A stretch of 64,000 bases of DNA from Brachypterus glaber. Its lineage: Eukaryota; Arthropoda; Insecta; Coleoptera; Kateretidae. Both the position numbers and the translations under genes were made by a program. Every line of letters starts with the position of its first letter. The first letter of the stretch is position 1. Shown here one piece after another: positions 9,802 to 19,212 of the stretch. The notes beneath the pieces are model-generated. The model did no database searches. It worked only from the letters and a program-made list of their open reading frames with translations, and was not told the origin of the DNA. The stretch is taken from contig OY294046.1 in assembly GCA_958510825.1 (NCBI GenBank), forward strand, positions 6,326,595 through 6,390,594. The letters run 5' to 3'.

Positions 9802-9856
9802 TTTCTTAACTAGTGTATTAAGTGGATTAAAATCACTTAATACACTAGTTGAGAAA
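9802..9856. repeat. 23-bp stem hairpin
   Basis: AACTAGTGTATTAAGTG with its exact inverse 9 bases later. With flanking TTTCTY the arms reach 23 bp with one mismatch. This is a compact RNA-like hairpin of unknown role, possibly the centre of a decayed element. Confidence 0.75.
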
Positions 9857-10249
9857 TTAATTTTATCCAACACCTTTTATTTTTAATAAAAAATCTATAA
9901 TTTTGCGAAAAATTATTTCAAAAATATTAAGATTAAGTTTTCTTAATACTAAAATAATAGATAGCCATGGCCTAAGTATTCCTATTAAAAATAAACAATT
10001 GCTAATTTTACATTTCTTCAAACGTCAAAATGGACGCGGTGATGACAGAATTTTAATAAAAAACAGTATTTTATTCAAAAACTAAAGAATAATTGGGGTT
10101 TTCTTTAATTTTGATGGTTTAGTCAACGTGCTTCTATTTATAGAATAGTTATAATACTTAATTAATAGGGTATGTAACTAATTTTGACTGAGATCAAAAA
10201 GCTGTACGTAAAGAGAGTGGGTGAAAATTTTTTTAGTCACAAGTGGAAA
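9857..10249. other. AT-rich stretch, no gene seen
   Basis: No convincing coding frame; a 60-residue frame at 9903-10085 has no recognisable features. Confidence 0.35.
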
Positions 10250-10643
10250 ACACTCACTTTTTGACATTTAAAATAGTACTCAAAACAAGTGTTTCTGTGA
10301 CGGTGTTGGAATCAAAAAAAGTACACATAAAAAAATTTGGGGGCAAAAATGTGTTAAGCCTCAGATATTTTGTCCATCTAGGCACGCCTCTGGATAATTC
10401 AAAAAAATAAATTAACATAAACTTAGTGCCCTTATTAATAACAGTATACATACTAAAGCCTCGCCGCTCTAGCTTAAAGGGTACTAGAGTTATTAATCAA
10501 AACCCTATTTTTATTAAAATTTTAAAGGATCGTAGCTCCCTTAGGGTGATTTGCGGACCAACCTTTATAGGAACTTTTTTTATATTTTTGATGCAGAATT
10601 ACCTCTTAAATTTTGGCATGTCAGTTATTGACGACCCTCTATA
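10250..10643 (+). mobile_element. Family F element, partial copy 1
   Basis: Shares long stretches with 25630-26131 and 44796-45537, for example GCGGACCAACCTTTATAGGA, and GCAGAATTACCTCTTAAATT just before the end ACGACCCTCTATA. The family's best end is TATACAGGGTGATC, typical of TA-inserting (mariner-like) elements. Only one end survives here; family E sequence follows directly. Frames across it are not genes. Confidence 0.65.
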
Positions 10644-10649
10644 TGCATT

Positions 10650-11275
10650 TTTTTTTTATTTTGGGGATAAATATGTCACAAAGTCCCGATTTACATTGAA
10701 GCATTTGGGTTGTTTTGTATTTCACGTCAACATAACCAAGCCAAAATACAATATACAATATATAAATGATTCTGTATGAACCAAATCAATAAATACTTTT
10801 TGTTTCAAATAAATATTATAAATCTTCATGAGTATTTGTGTAATTTGAAGGTTTTTATGAAAAACGCATGATAAGATAATTTATTGTGTTCAAAAACAAT
10901 GAAAATAGGTAACAATTTAGGCCTAGCTGATGATTTTTTGGTTTCACTTAGCGCTCCTGTTCTAGATATTTTGGTCCTTATTAACTAAAGCTAAAGAAAT
11001 TTTTATAAGGGTCACTAAATCGAAAAATTTTACGACTAATTTGTTACATACAACAGTATTGACTATACATATGTATATATTCGATTTTTATCTTTTAAGA
11101 ATACGAAAGTTTTTAATTTTTATTTATCGATAACTTTTTTCCCACCTTACTCGTTTGGAATCATTAAAAAAAATCAAGATAAAAAGAAATAAAAATGTAA
11201 ATATTTAAAACCTCGCGTCAACGCTAGTGTCAACGCGGCGGCCTATGCGAGTACTGGAAATTCGCGGAATAGTGT
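10650..11275 (+). mobile_element. Family E repeat, copy 1
   Basis: Non-coding repeat recognisable by GATTTACATTGAAGCATTTG, TTTCACGTCAACATAACCAA and CCTCGCGTCAACGCTAG. It is related to 26201-27103 (inverted), to 27580-28297 plus 31912-32240, and to the short versions at 46948-47356 and 48374-48782. This copy is uninterrupted and so provides the empty sites for two insertions in the 27.6-32.2 kb copy. Confidence 0.7.
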
Positions 11276-11594
11276 TGATAAATTCTTAAAAATTAAAAGA
11301 AAACTGATAAAAATCACCTTTAAAAGTCATTTACGAGAAAAACTTCACGATTTAACATTTTTGACACATTTGGTAAGAACTATATCGTAAATCCAAACCA
11401 TTAAAACATTTAATTTATCATCAGAGTGAAATCGCAAAAGTTTATTATTAATCTAACATCTTTGTTGTATTACTTTATAATTCCCCCAGCTAACCAATAA
11501 ACAGCATTAAGTGAGATAAATCACGGTTGGCCGTTATTCATTTTTAGTTCTTCTGTGCAAAACACTTAGTATTATTATTGTTTAATTTGTTTAC
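11276..11594. other. AT-rich stretch, no gene seen
   Basis: No supported ORF, RNA gene or repeat. Confidence 0.35.
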
Positions 11595-11745
11595 TTATAA
11601 TAAGGGGTCGGATCGAAATAGTCATTACCGGGGGCATGCAAAAATTAGAATTTTAAAAAACTCTTTTTTCAAGTAAATAGACACTTTAAACTATTTAAAG
11701 AACTTTCACTTTCGGGTTTAGACCGTGTTAATGGATTTTCACTTT

Positions 11746-11783
11746 CCGACGTTTCGTCTCTTACTACTAGAGACATCTTCAGG
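11746..11783 (-). ncRNA. Hammerhead-ribozyme-like core, PLE-2 left arm
   Basis: Minus strand CTGAAGA-TGTCTC-loop-GAGAC-GAAACGTC, the inverse of 12816-12852. Activity not shown. Confidence 0.5.
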
Positions 11784-11825
11784 GATTAATCTGAAACTAA
11801 GTTTCGAATCAACTTGTGTCACTAT

Positions 11826-12150
11826 TTATGACGAGTTGTGGTTATTCACCCGTGACGAGGTTTTTCCTATCAAAGACTTCCATATTGCAGGTAAGTGGTA
11901 ACCAGTGTCCCGATTGATATTGTTAGGATGCTTGATGATTTCTATCGATTCCCGTATCTTCCTTGGCATTTTTCTGTTTTCTGTTAATATTTGTTTTTGT
12001 TTCAGACAAATTGATTTTATGACCTGTTTCATGTACATGTTCGGCTACTGCCGATAAGGAAATTTGTTTCTTTCTTATATTGCGCTCATGCTCTTGAAGT
12101 CTTGTAGAAATTTTTCTCTTAGTTTCACCCTATGTAAACCGTACCACAGG
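11826..12150 (-). pseudogene. GIY-YIG endonuclease fragment, PLE-2 left arm
   Basis: The minus strand encodes ...QILTENRKMPRKIRESIEIIKHPNNINRDTGYHLP..., the C-terminal part of a Penelope-type GIY-YIG domain (split here: RKIRESIEIIKHPN then INRDTGYHLP). Frameshifts separate it from the N-terminal block. It is the palindromic partner of the plus-strand copy at 12450-12760. Confidence 0.55.
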
Positions 12151-12449
12151 AGCAGGGTATTTTATATCCGCCTTCTGAACTCAGGGGGTATTTTGTCTTT
12201 TGTTGAAGTCAAACATTGACCTAATTTTTGGTTGGACCGAAATATAGGCTTAATATTTGACTTCTCAAAAGTTTACCTATTTTATCCGTGATACCGCTTA
12301 CATAGGGAAGTATAACTTGTGTCTGTCTGTCATTGTCACTATTGTCCTGTTGTTTTGGGTCTGGGATATTCTGTATTTGTATATGGTCTTATAATGTCTT
12401 TTTTGGTATAACCGTTCATGGTCAAGGCTTTGGTTAGTTTAAGGAGTCC

Positions 12450-12760
12450 TGTGGTACGGTTTACATAGGTGAAACTAAGAGAAAAATTTCTACAAGACTT
12501 CAAGAGCATGAGCGCAATATAAGAAAGAAACAAATTTCCTTATCGGCAGTAGCCGAACATGTACATGAACAGGTCATAAAATCAATTTGTCTTGAAACAA
12601 AACAAATATTAACAGAAAACAGAAAAAATGCCAAGGAAGATACGGGAATCGATAGAAATCATCAAGCATCCTAACAATATCAATCGGGACACTGGTTACC
12701 ACTTACCTTGCAATATGGAAGTCTTTGATAGGAAAAACCTCGTCACGGGTGAATAACCAC
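12450..12760 (+). pseudogene. GIY-YIG endonuclease fragment, PLE-2 right arm
   Basis: Plus strand reads CGTVYIGETKRKISTRLQEH, then ERNIRKKQISLSAVAEHVHE, and after in-frame damage RKIRESIEIIKHPNNINRD with TGYHLP. The YIGET block, the Arg in STRLQEH and the spacing are those of the GIY-YIG nuclease domain found C-terminal to reverse transcriptase in many Penelope-like retroelements. A stop and a frame change break it. It would cut target DNA in an intact element; here it is a remnant. Confidence 0.65.
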
Positions 12761-12815
12761 AACTCGTCATAAATAGTGACACAAGTTGATTCGAAACTTA
12801 GTTTCAGATTAATCC

Positions 12816-12852
12816 CTGAAGATGTCTCTAGTAGTAAGAGACGAAACGTCGG
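12816..12852 (+). ncRNA. Hammerhead-ribozyme-like core, PLE-2 right arm
   Basis: CTGAAGA (12816-12822), stem II GTCTC/GAGAC around TAGTAGTAA, GAAAC (12843-12847), then GTC as cleavage triplet. TCC before and GGA after could start stem I. Stem III is minimal (A-CG-T). Confidence 0.5.
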
Positions 12853-13298
12853 AAAGTGAAAATCCATTAACACGGTCTAAACCCGAAAGTGAAAGTTATT
12901 TATATCTTAATGGCCGTGAAAGCTTAAAATCTAAAACTTTAAACTATTGTTCACCAAGCGGAATGCCATGTCGACGCTGTTAATACTCACTTGGGCATGG
13001 TCCATGACTCATGAAGGACTTTTTATTTTTTTTTGAAAATTGTTTCTCTTTCAAAAAACGAATAGTTAAGACAAAAATATAAGTCTTTCTATATGGACCA
13101 TGACCAAGTGACTTACTGAGTATTAACAGATTCGACATGACATTCCGCTTGCTGAACAATAGTTTAAAGTGTCTACTTACTTGAAAAAAGGTTTTTTTTT
13201 AAATTCTAATTTTTGCATGCCCCGGGTAATACTTTGATCCGACCGTGCTTATAATAATGCAAATATCAATTTAAAACAAAAATAAAATAATCTTTCGG

Positions 13299-13522
13299 GT
13301 GAAACGTTTTTTAATCACAAAAAAAGAGTCACGTGACGTCCATAACTTTTAAATAAAGAGTTCAATTTGAACAAAAGTATTTAAAAAATATATATCTTTT
13401 AGTTTTTTTTTATTTTTTTTTTTGTATTTTAGATTAAACTGCTTTTTTTTAAATAATTAACCCATTAATTTAAAAGTTACGGAGGTCCCGTGACTCCTTT
13501 TTGCCATTATAAAACGTTTCAC
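13299..13522. mobile_element. Foldback element, about 55-bp ends
   Basis: GTGAAACGTTTTTTAATCAC ... GAGTCACGTGACGTCC at the left is inverted at the right (GTTACGGAGGTCCCGTGACT ... AAAACGTTTCAC). The middle is A/T-rich. It abuts family C copy 1. Confidence 0.75.
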
Positions 13523-13523
13523 A

Positions 13524-13978
13524 GCGAAGTTTTCTAAAGTACTAGTGTGCTAAAAACGTGTTATCGAACGAGTGCTTTATACTATATTTTCTATTTTGCT
13601 CTAAATAAAAAAAACTTAGATTTAAATTTGACGGTCATCAATTTTATGGGTTTTTATTTTAGGTTGGCATTACAATTCTCAAAAGTTCATAGAACAAACG
13701 ATATTTTAATATCTTTTATCGTCAGCTCTTCTCTTTTCACTGCAAGTAACCAAGTCACAATTTTAACATGGTAAAAATTAACTTAAACATAATTTTGTAG
13801 AAAACTCAACTTAAAGGGGTGTTGACATTTGCAACGGAAAACGCCAAGCGATATTCTTTTATCCTGTCTTGCCAACCCAAAAGAAAAAAAAGTGCTAAAC
13901 TCTTATAGCATATAAGAACACGCAAAATGCGTGTGATTATAAACTTATAAGAGCCGCAAAATAGAAAAACATTATAAG
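13524..13978 (+). mobile_element. Family C repeat, copy 1
   Basis: Shared with 22383-22852 (+) and 46116-46500 (-). The left end has a hairpin-like CTAAAAACGTGTTATCGAAC block followed by TTTTCTATTTTGCTC. The right end has a perfect small hairpin CACGCAAAATGCGTG and ends GCCGCAAAATAGAAAAAC, an inverted match to the left box. Frames within it are not genes. Confidence 0.75.
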
Positions 13979-14052
13979 TAAATAAATTTTTCATGAAAAC
14001 TGTGTGTTTTCTAAGTCGAACTAAAAGTAAACAACGGCGAACCGTGCGTATT
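13979..14052. other. Sequence before the gap, possibly LINE 5' leader
   Basis: Contains AACGGCGAACCGTGCG just before the Ns. It may be the upstream part of the following LINE, but this cannot be tested across the gap. Confidence 0.25.
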
Positions 14053-14252
14053 NNNNNNNNNNNNNNNNNNNNNNNNNNNNNNNNNNNNNNNNNNNNNNNN
14101 NNNNNNNNNNNNNNNNNNNNNNNNNNNNNNNNNNNNNNNNNNNNNNNNNNNNNNNNNNNNNNNNNNNNNNNNNNNNNNNNNNNNNNNNNNNNNNNNNNNN
14201 NNNNNNNNNNNNNNNNNNNNNNNNNNNNNNNNNNNNNNNNNNNNNNNNNNNN
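14053..14252. other. Assembly gap (200 N)
   Basis: Exactly 200 undetermined bases, a round number, so the real gap length is probably unknown. It removes the 5' end of the neighbouring LINE. Confidence 0.99.
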
Positions 14253-17200
14253 TTTGTATTACTTCAGCTATATCTTTAGCTAATTATTAATTGGTTAATA
14301 AACATTATATGTTAGATGTTTTAAATGAGTTGGGGGGAGATGGAGAGGCAGATACGAGGGTAGTTGAGTGTGTAGAGTCAGTAAAAAATGAAATAAGTAG
14401 TAAAACAAACTTCAATATACTTCACTTTAACATCAGAAGTCTGAAAAAAAATTTTGATGAATTGCTGTTATACCTCGAGACATTTAATTTGAAAAATATA
14501 GGAATATTAGTTTTATCAGAAACTTGGAGAATAGACTTTATAGAAAACTTTAGGGTCCCAAATTTTTGTGCTTATCACAATGAATCATTTGTAAATCAAA
14601 ATGACGGGGTTTTAATTTATGTAAATAACGAAATAGTCCATAATATAACACGTATAAACTTTTCTGAAACAAAGTTATTAAGAATTGTTTTTGAAATAAA
14701 TAATACACAAATAGGTCTAACAGCTTCTTATCGGTTACCATCCATAGATGAAACTAATTATATTAATGAATTGAATAACTATTTTATAAATTTAAATAAA
14801 GAAAACATCGAATTATTTATAGGTGATATTAACATCGATATTTCAAACGTGGAAAATACTAATGCAACTAAATACTTAAATAATATGTATGAACAGGGTT
14901 GGATGCCATATATCAATAAACCCACAAGAGTAAAAGAAAATACAGCCACTGTAATTGACCATATTTTTGTAAAAGTAAAAACTAATTTTCTTAAACAAAA
15001 ACAAATAATTCTGAGGCCCTATATCTTTAAATTTAACATTACCGATCATTTCCCAATTTTTTTAACAATTAATTTCAACATATGTCCCCCAAGCAAACCT
15101 ATTACAACTGATAAGTATGTAATTAATTTCACAAATTTAATTAAAGAAATAAAATTAGAAAAATGGCAACATGTTTTGCAGTGTCAAAACTCAAACATAA
15201 GTTATAATTTATTTATTACCAAATTAAAACAGTATATAGACAAAGCAAGTACTATATCAACCCCTTATAATAATAAATATAACAAAAAAATAAAGCCATG
15301 GATTACGTTTGGTCTAATCAAATCTATACGATATCGAGACGCACTAAAAAATAAGTTAAATAAAAATTTTTCTCTGGAAGCCAAAAATGAGTACAATAAC
15401 TATCGTAATATTTTAAATTCACTTATTAAAACAACAAAAAATGACTATTTTAAGAATAAAATTAATAATGCAAAAAAAAACTATAAAGAAATATGGAAAG
15501 TTATTAACGAAGCATCAAACTCTTCGAAAAATAAGGGGAAAAGTAACATTAATATTTATGATGATTTTGGTAACTTAATAAAAAATGACAAAATTAAAGC
15601 GAATAAATTTAACAATTTTTTCATTGATATTGGAAAAAATATGGCAGAAAAAATAAGTAAAAATAATATTCCGGACAGACCGACCACACGTATAAATAAA
15701 TCACTTTTTATAACACCAGTAACAAAAAATGAACTCATAATGAAAATATCAGATTTAAAATCAAAGTCCGCATCTGGTCTCGATGGGATAGCAGCAAGTA
15801 CAATTAAAAAAATACATGTCCACCTGTTAGAACCACTTGCCCATATAATAAACTTATGTTTCTCTACAGGAAACGTACCCGAAGAATTTAAAGTTTCTCA
15901 AGTCACTCCTGTATATAAAGCAGGCGATAAGCAAAATCTCTCAAATTATCGACCTATCTCAGTTATTAATAACTTCGCAAAACTTTTTGAGATGTGCTTA
16001 AAAGACCGCCTTATGCATTTTTTGGAAAGTAACAATATTTTAAATAAAAATCAATATGGTTTCAGAAGGGGCTTAAGTACTGAGCATGCTATTAAAAAAC
16101 TTTTAGATGAAATAGTAATAAATCTACATAACAATAAAAAAATATTAACCATTTTTCTCGACCTCGCAAAGGCTTTCGACACAGTCTCTCATAAAAAACT
16201 TTTTAAAAAATTGGACAGCTTCGGTATCAGAGGTACGCTTTTAGACCTATTTAAGAATTATTTAAATAAAAGAACTCAAAGAGTAAAAATCAATGAATCA
16301 CTTAGTGACCCTATGGAGATTTTAACAGGCATCCCACAAGGAACAGTATTGGGACCTATACTCTTCCTGATATATATAAACGAGTTATCTTCTATTAGAG
16401 ATCTAAATGGTATCCTGATAAGCTATGCTGATGATACAGCTATTATTTTCGTTGGCGATACATGGGAGGATGTGTACAGAAAGTCGGAGCGGGGTCTTGA
16501 AATTATACAAAATTGGTTAAATAATAATCTCTTAAGTTTGAACATACAAAAAACTAAATTTGTAACATTTAGCATCCTAGCTAACCATCAACCTCAGAAA
16601 AACTATCTGACTATTCATAATAGCTATTGTATAAGAGACCAATGTAACTGTGGAACTATCAGCAAAGTAGAAACAATAACTTACCTTGGGATTAAGATTG
16701 ATCAACATATTAGATGGACAGAGCAAGCTAGTTTTTTGGCAAACAAACTTAAGAGATTAATTCACAAATTCTATGAAATACGCGACATATTATCACATGA
16801 GAATTTATTATTAATTTACAAATCATTAGCCGAACCAATATTAAGATACGGTATTGTAGTATGGGGAGGCATGTATAAAAATGCCTTAAATATCTTACAA
16901 GTAACGCAGAATACAATTTTAAAAATACTTTTTAGATTAACTTATCTCTATCCCACCGAGACTCTATACAATGACCTTGACTTATTTGATTTAAAGTTTT
17001 TGTACATACATCAATGCCTGTTACATATGTATAAGTTTTCCATGAATAATATTTCCCATAGTCAAAATACCAGAGCAAGAGAAAACAACGATGTTAATAT
17101 CCCCCTATTTAAAAAAAGTCACGCACAAAATTATTTTATGTATAATGGACCAAAATTTTATAATAAGATTCCGGCTAAAATTAAAAATGTATTAATATAT

Positions 17201-17612
17201 AACAGATATAAACTCCAAACTAAAGATTTTCTAAAAAAAAATAAACAAGTATTTCAAAGTATTTTGGAAAATTAAAAAAAATTAATTTCTAAACTTAAAT
17301 TTTTAAACTTTTATTACCCTGTCTCTGCTTTCATATTTTCCCCTCCACCTTATTTTATTGCAAATAACAATTTTATAAGATTAAATAAAACAATTAAATG
17401 TTATCTAATTTTATTGTAATTTTATTTTTTAAGTTTTTTTTTTATATTTGCATCTATAAATTGTATACCTTGCGTTACGATTGTAAAAAAAGTCTTTGAG
17501 TAAGTTCACACACAAGCTCTGCTTAGGTGACTTGCTCAAAGATTAGTTTTTGTTAAAATTAATTGGTATTAATAAATATATTTGATTGATTTGATTGATT
17601 GATTGATTGAAT
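14253..17612 (+). mobile_element. Non-LTR retrotransposon (LINE), 5' end in gap
   Basis: Holds an intact ORF2 (14309-17275), an AT-rich 3' UTR, and a 3' end of GATT/TTGA-type short repeats (about 17581-17612) rather than poly(A), as in several CR1/L2-group LINEs. An ORF1 is not visible and may lie in or beyond the gap. This is the least damaged element in the window, so it is probably young. Confidence 0.85.
14309..17275 (+). CDS. LINE ORF2: endonuclease-reverse transcriptase
   Basis: About 988 aa from the first in-frame ATG at 14309; a stop lies just upstream at 14288. The APE-type endonuclease (about residues 35-255) has NIRSL, SETW (E about 71), GDIN (D about 173), VIDHIF (D about 217) and TDHFPI (D, H about 246-247). 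It nicks the chromosomal target. The reverse transcriptase (about 490-745) has ASGLDGI, NYRPIS, QYGFRRG, FLDLAKAFDTVSH (D about 618), GIPQGTVLGP and YADD (D about 708-709), and copies the RNA at the nick. The C-terminal region (YLGIKID, LLIYKSLAEPILRYGIVVWG) is typical of CR1/Jockey-type LINEs. No RNase H domain or zinc knuckle is seen. All catalytic residues are present and there are no stops, so it may be active. The clade within the CR1/Jockey group is uncertain. Confidence 0.95.
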   Translation: MLDVLNELGGDGEADTRVVECVESVKNEISSKTNFNILHFNIRSLKKNFDELLLYLETFNLKNIGILVLSETWRIDFIENFRVPNFCAYHNESFVNQNDGVLIYVNNEIVHNITRINFSETKLLRIVFEINNTQIGLTASYRLPSIDETNYINELNNYFINLNKENIELFIGDINIDISNVENTNATKYLNNMYEQGWMPYINKPTRVKENTATVIDHIFVKVKTNFLKQKQIILRPYIFKFNITDHFPIFLTINFNICPPSKPITTDKYVINFTNLIKEIKLEKWQHVLQCQNSNISYNLFITKLKQYIDKASTISTPYNNKYNKKIKPWITFGLIKSIRYRDALKNKLNKNFSLEAKNEYNNYRNILNSLIKTTKNDYFKNKINNAKKNYKEIWKVINEASNSSKNKGKSNINIYDDFGNLIKNDKIKANKFNNFFIDIGKNMAEKISKNNIPDRPTTRINKSLFITPVTKNELIMKISDLKSKSASGLDGIAASTIKKIHVHLLEPLAHIINLCFSTGNVPEEFKVSQVTPVYKAGDKQNLSNYRPISVINNFAKLFEMCLKDRLMHFLESNNILNKNQYGFRRGLSTEHAIKKLLDEIVINLHNNKKILTIFLDLAKAFDTVSHKKLFKKLDSFGIRGTLLDLFKNYLNKRTQRVKINESLSDPMEILTGIPQGTVLGPILFLIYINELSSIRDLNGILISYADDTAIIFVGDTWEDVYRKSERGLEIIQNWLNNNLLSLNIQKTKFVTFSILANHQPQKNYLTIHNSYCIRDQCNCGTISKVETITYLGIKIDQHIRWTEQASFLANKLKRLIHKFYEIRDILSHENLLLIYKSLAEPILRYGIVVWGGMYKNALNILQVTQNTILKILFRLTYLYPTETLYNDLDLFDLKFLYIHQCLLHMYKFSMNNISHSQNTRARENNDVNIPLFKKSHAQNYFMYNGPKFYNKIPAKIKNVLIYNRYKLQTKDFLKKNKQVFQSILEN

Positions 17613-17922
17613 GGGGAAACAAAATGGCGTTATTTTTTACGGATATTTACGTCAACTTTGTTTTTTTAAATAAAAACATATATTTTTTTATTGGTATTTA
17701 ATTCTCATTAAAAAAAATAGTTGCAGAGATAACATAGCCACACAGAAAATTAAAAAAGTTGAATCCCGGCGGACTCGACTAGTCAATTCCTATGTATTTT
17801 GAGCCGCTGAATCCGAATCTGAGGTCAGAGTTTGAAAGTTAGCTCCCATTTTCAACATAACCACAAAAAATATATAATATCATTGCGAAAAGTATATATG
17901 TTCTCTGTGAAGCCTACGAAGA
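17613..17922. other. Flank of the LINE, no gene seen
   Basis: No supported ORF; a locally GC-richer block at about 17764-17850 is unidentified. Confidence 0.35.
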
Positions 17923-18160
17923 TATTTTGACTGTCCTGTTCGGAATTAAGACAAGCCATGGGCTCCAAATGTTGCTCGTAGTTATTGTAAAAGATGTTTG
18001 GAAGGTGAGCAATTTTTAATTAAGCAGTGAATCAAATGTAATGGACATATTAACGTTATCAAGTATTGGGCAATGAAAACATGATGGGAAACTGGGGTTT
18101 ATTGAGAGAAAGTACTTATGAACATAAAAGAAAGAGTAAGAGTGTACACTTTTAAATTAT
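17923..18160 (+). pseudogene. Decayed gene fragment with KPWAP motif
   Basis: One frame reads YFDCPVRN-stop-DKPWAPNVARSYCKRCLEGE, then after two stops STYEHKRKSKSVHF. The spacing of 'C..., DKPWAPxxxxxYCxxC' and a basic C-terminus with YEHKRKS resembles a protein repeatedly predicted in insect genomes and usually uncharacterised. The frame has several stops, so it is dead. The family link is from memory and weak; it could be coincidence in a short peptide. Confidence 0.3.
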
Positions 18161-18860
18161 TTTCTACTTTTTTGTAAGTTATTTTAATAATAAAACTTAA
18201 TAAAAATGATAAACAAATTTATTTCGATGGTTCTATCTTCCAATAAAAAATAATACCACAGATTTTGAAAAATATCATTCAGTCGGTCTTCTAAATACAA
18301 AAGCAAACTTTTTTATGCCATATATTTTTTTTTTCATGTAATTACGACCTAAACTATCGAAATTTTATACTTTAGAGTCAAAGTCAAATTTTGTGTTGAC
18401 CCCTGTTATCTACGATAGGTATATATCCTATATAGGTTTGGATGCTGCTTATTTTCTGCAAATTAAAGACATTCTAAGCCCATGATTTATTTTTTGCAAT
18501 CCTTCCCCAATCCTTCCCTAATCCTTGAGGGAATTGGTAATTTAATTGATATCTTCTGATTAATCTGATAAGATATTGGAAACAGATAAGTAATCATTTT
18601 TTCTACAAATCATCGAGCGTACTTTTTTTACAGTGGCTTCTAAAAGGCGCCGCCCCTCTTCACTTTTGAACGAGTTGTGGACGACTTCACAACTTAAACT
18701 ATCTTATTGCATATATTTGATATTTTGCTTTCCCATTTTGAAAATTTTCAAAATTTCGGAAAGCACTGTATTCGTGCAAAAATTTTCAGTTTTTGTTTGA
18801 GTATTTTTATGTTTTTTGTCGATATAAATCAGTTTCAAGTAATTCCTTTTAGGAGAAAAT
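18161..18860. other. AT-rich stretch, no gene seen
   Basis: No recognised ORF. Contains near-repeats AATCCTTCCCCAATCCTTCC at about 18498. The 80-residue frame 18707-18949 runs into the SINE duplication and is not convincing. Confidence 0.35.
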
Positions 18861-19212
18861 CTTCAAAGATTTCCTCCAGATTACCTCCAAGGATTATTTG
18901 TTTGTTTTGTTTGTTAGTTTGTTTAACCACGTACTATTCTAATTCTTAATTAAAGCATCCCCTAAGTCCAGGACCTGTTTGGGCTAGTAGTAGAGGAACC
19001 ACCGGCTTATACTTTCGAATCAGTTTCTAGGGAGTGTCCGTTTTACTTATCGCCTTCGCTAAATTTCAATTAATAATTAACTGAAAAAGGCAAATCAGCG
19101 CCAGTGAGTATCGAACTCACGCTAGTGGGCTTGCTATGCATACGAGCTAGCCACTACGCTATGCCTCCCATTATCTCGTAACCTTCAAAGATTTCCTCCA
19201 GATTACCTCCAA
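18861..19212 (-). mobile_element. tRNA-derived SINE with 30-bp target duplication
   Basis: The SINE (18891-19182, minus strand) lies between two identical 30-bp direct repeats at 18861-18890 and 19183-19212 (CTTCAAAGATTTCCTCCAGA then TTACCTCCAA). The tRNA-like head (about 19170 down to 19098) reads TAGCGTAGTGGCTAGC (A box), TGAGTTCGATACTCA (B box and T arm). The body is shared with 54290-54518. The tail is (CAAA)n-like. The exact duplication proves LINE-style retroposition and fixes both ends. Confidence 0.95.

Larger units (their letters stand above)
11696..12935. mobile_element. PLE-2: Penelope-like foldback with 13-bp target duplication
   Basis: 1240 bp between two copies of ACTTTAAACTATT (11683-11695 and 12936-12948). 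It is an inverted repeat with arms of about 500 bp and a one-sided tail of about 40 bp before the right duplication, the same architecture as PLE-1. Each arm ends in a GACGTTTCGTCTC...GACATCTTCAGGG block (hammerhead-like), and each encodes pieces of a GIY-YIG domain. No reverse transcriptase is present, so it is non-autonomous or internally deleted. Confidence 0.7.
11595..13256. mobile_element. TIR element split by PLE-2
   Basis: Outer arms of about 95 bp: 11595-11690 (GGGGTCGGATCGAAATAGTC ... GGGGGCATGCAAAAATTAGA) is inverted at about 13150-13256. Without PLE-2 the element would be 11595-11695 joined to 12949-13256. Inside its right part is a second palindrome, GCGGAATGCCATGTCGACGC (about 12959) with its inverse near 13123-13150. 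Non-coding. Confidence 0.75.

Noticed and set aside
10426..10779. 117-residue plus-strand frame
   Set aside because: It spans the junction of family F and family E repeats; other copies of the repeats do not keep the frame.
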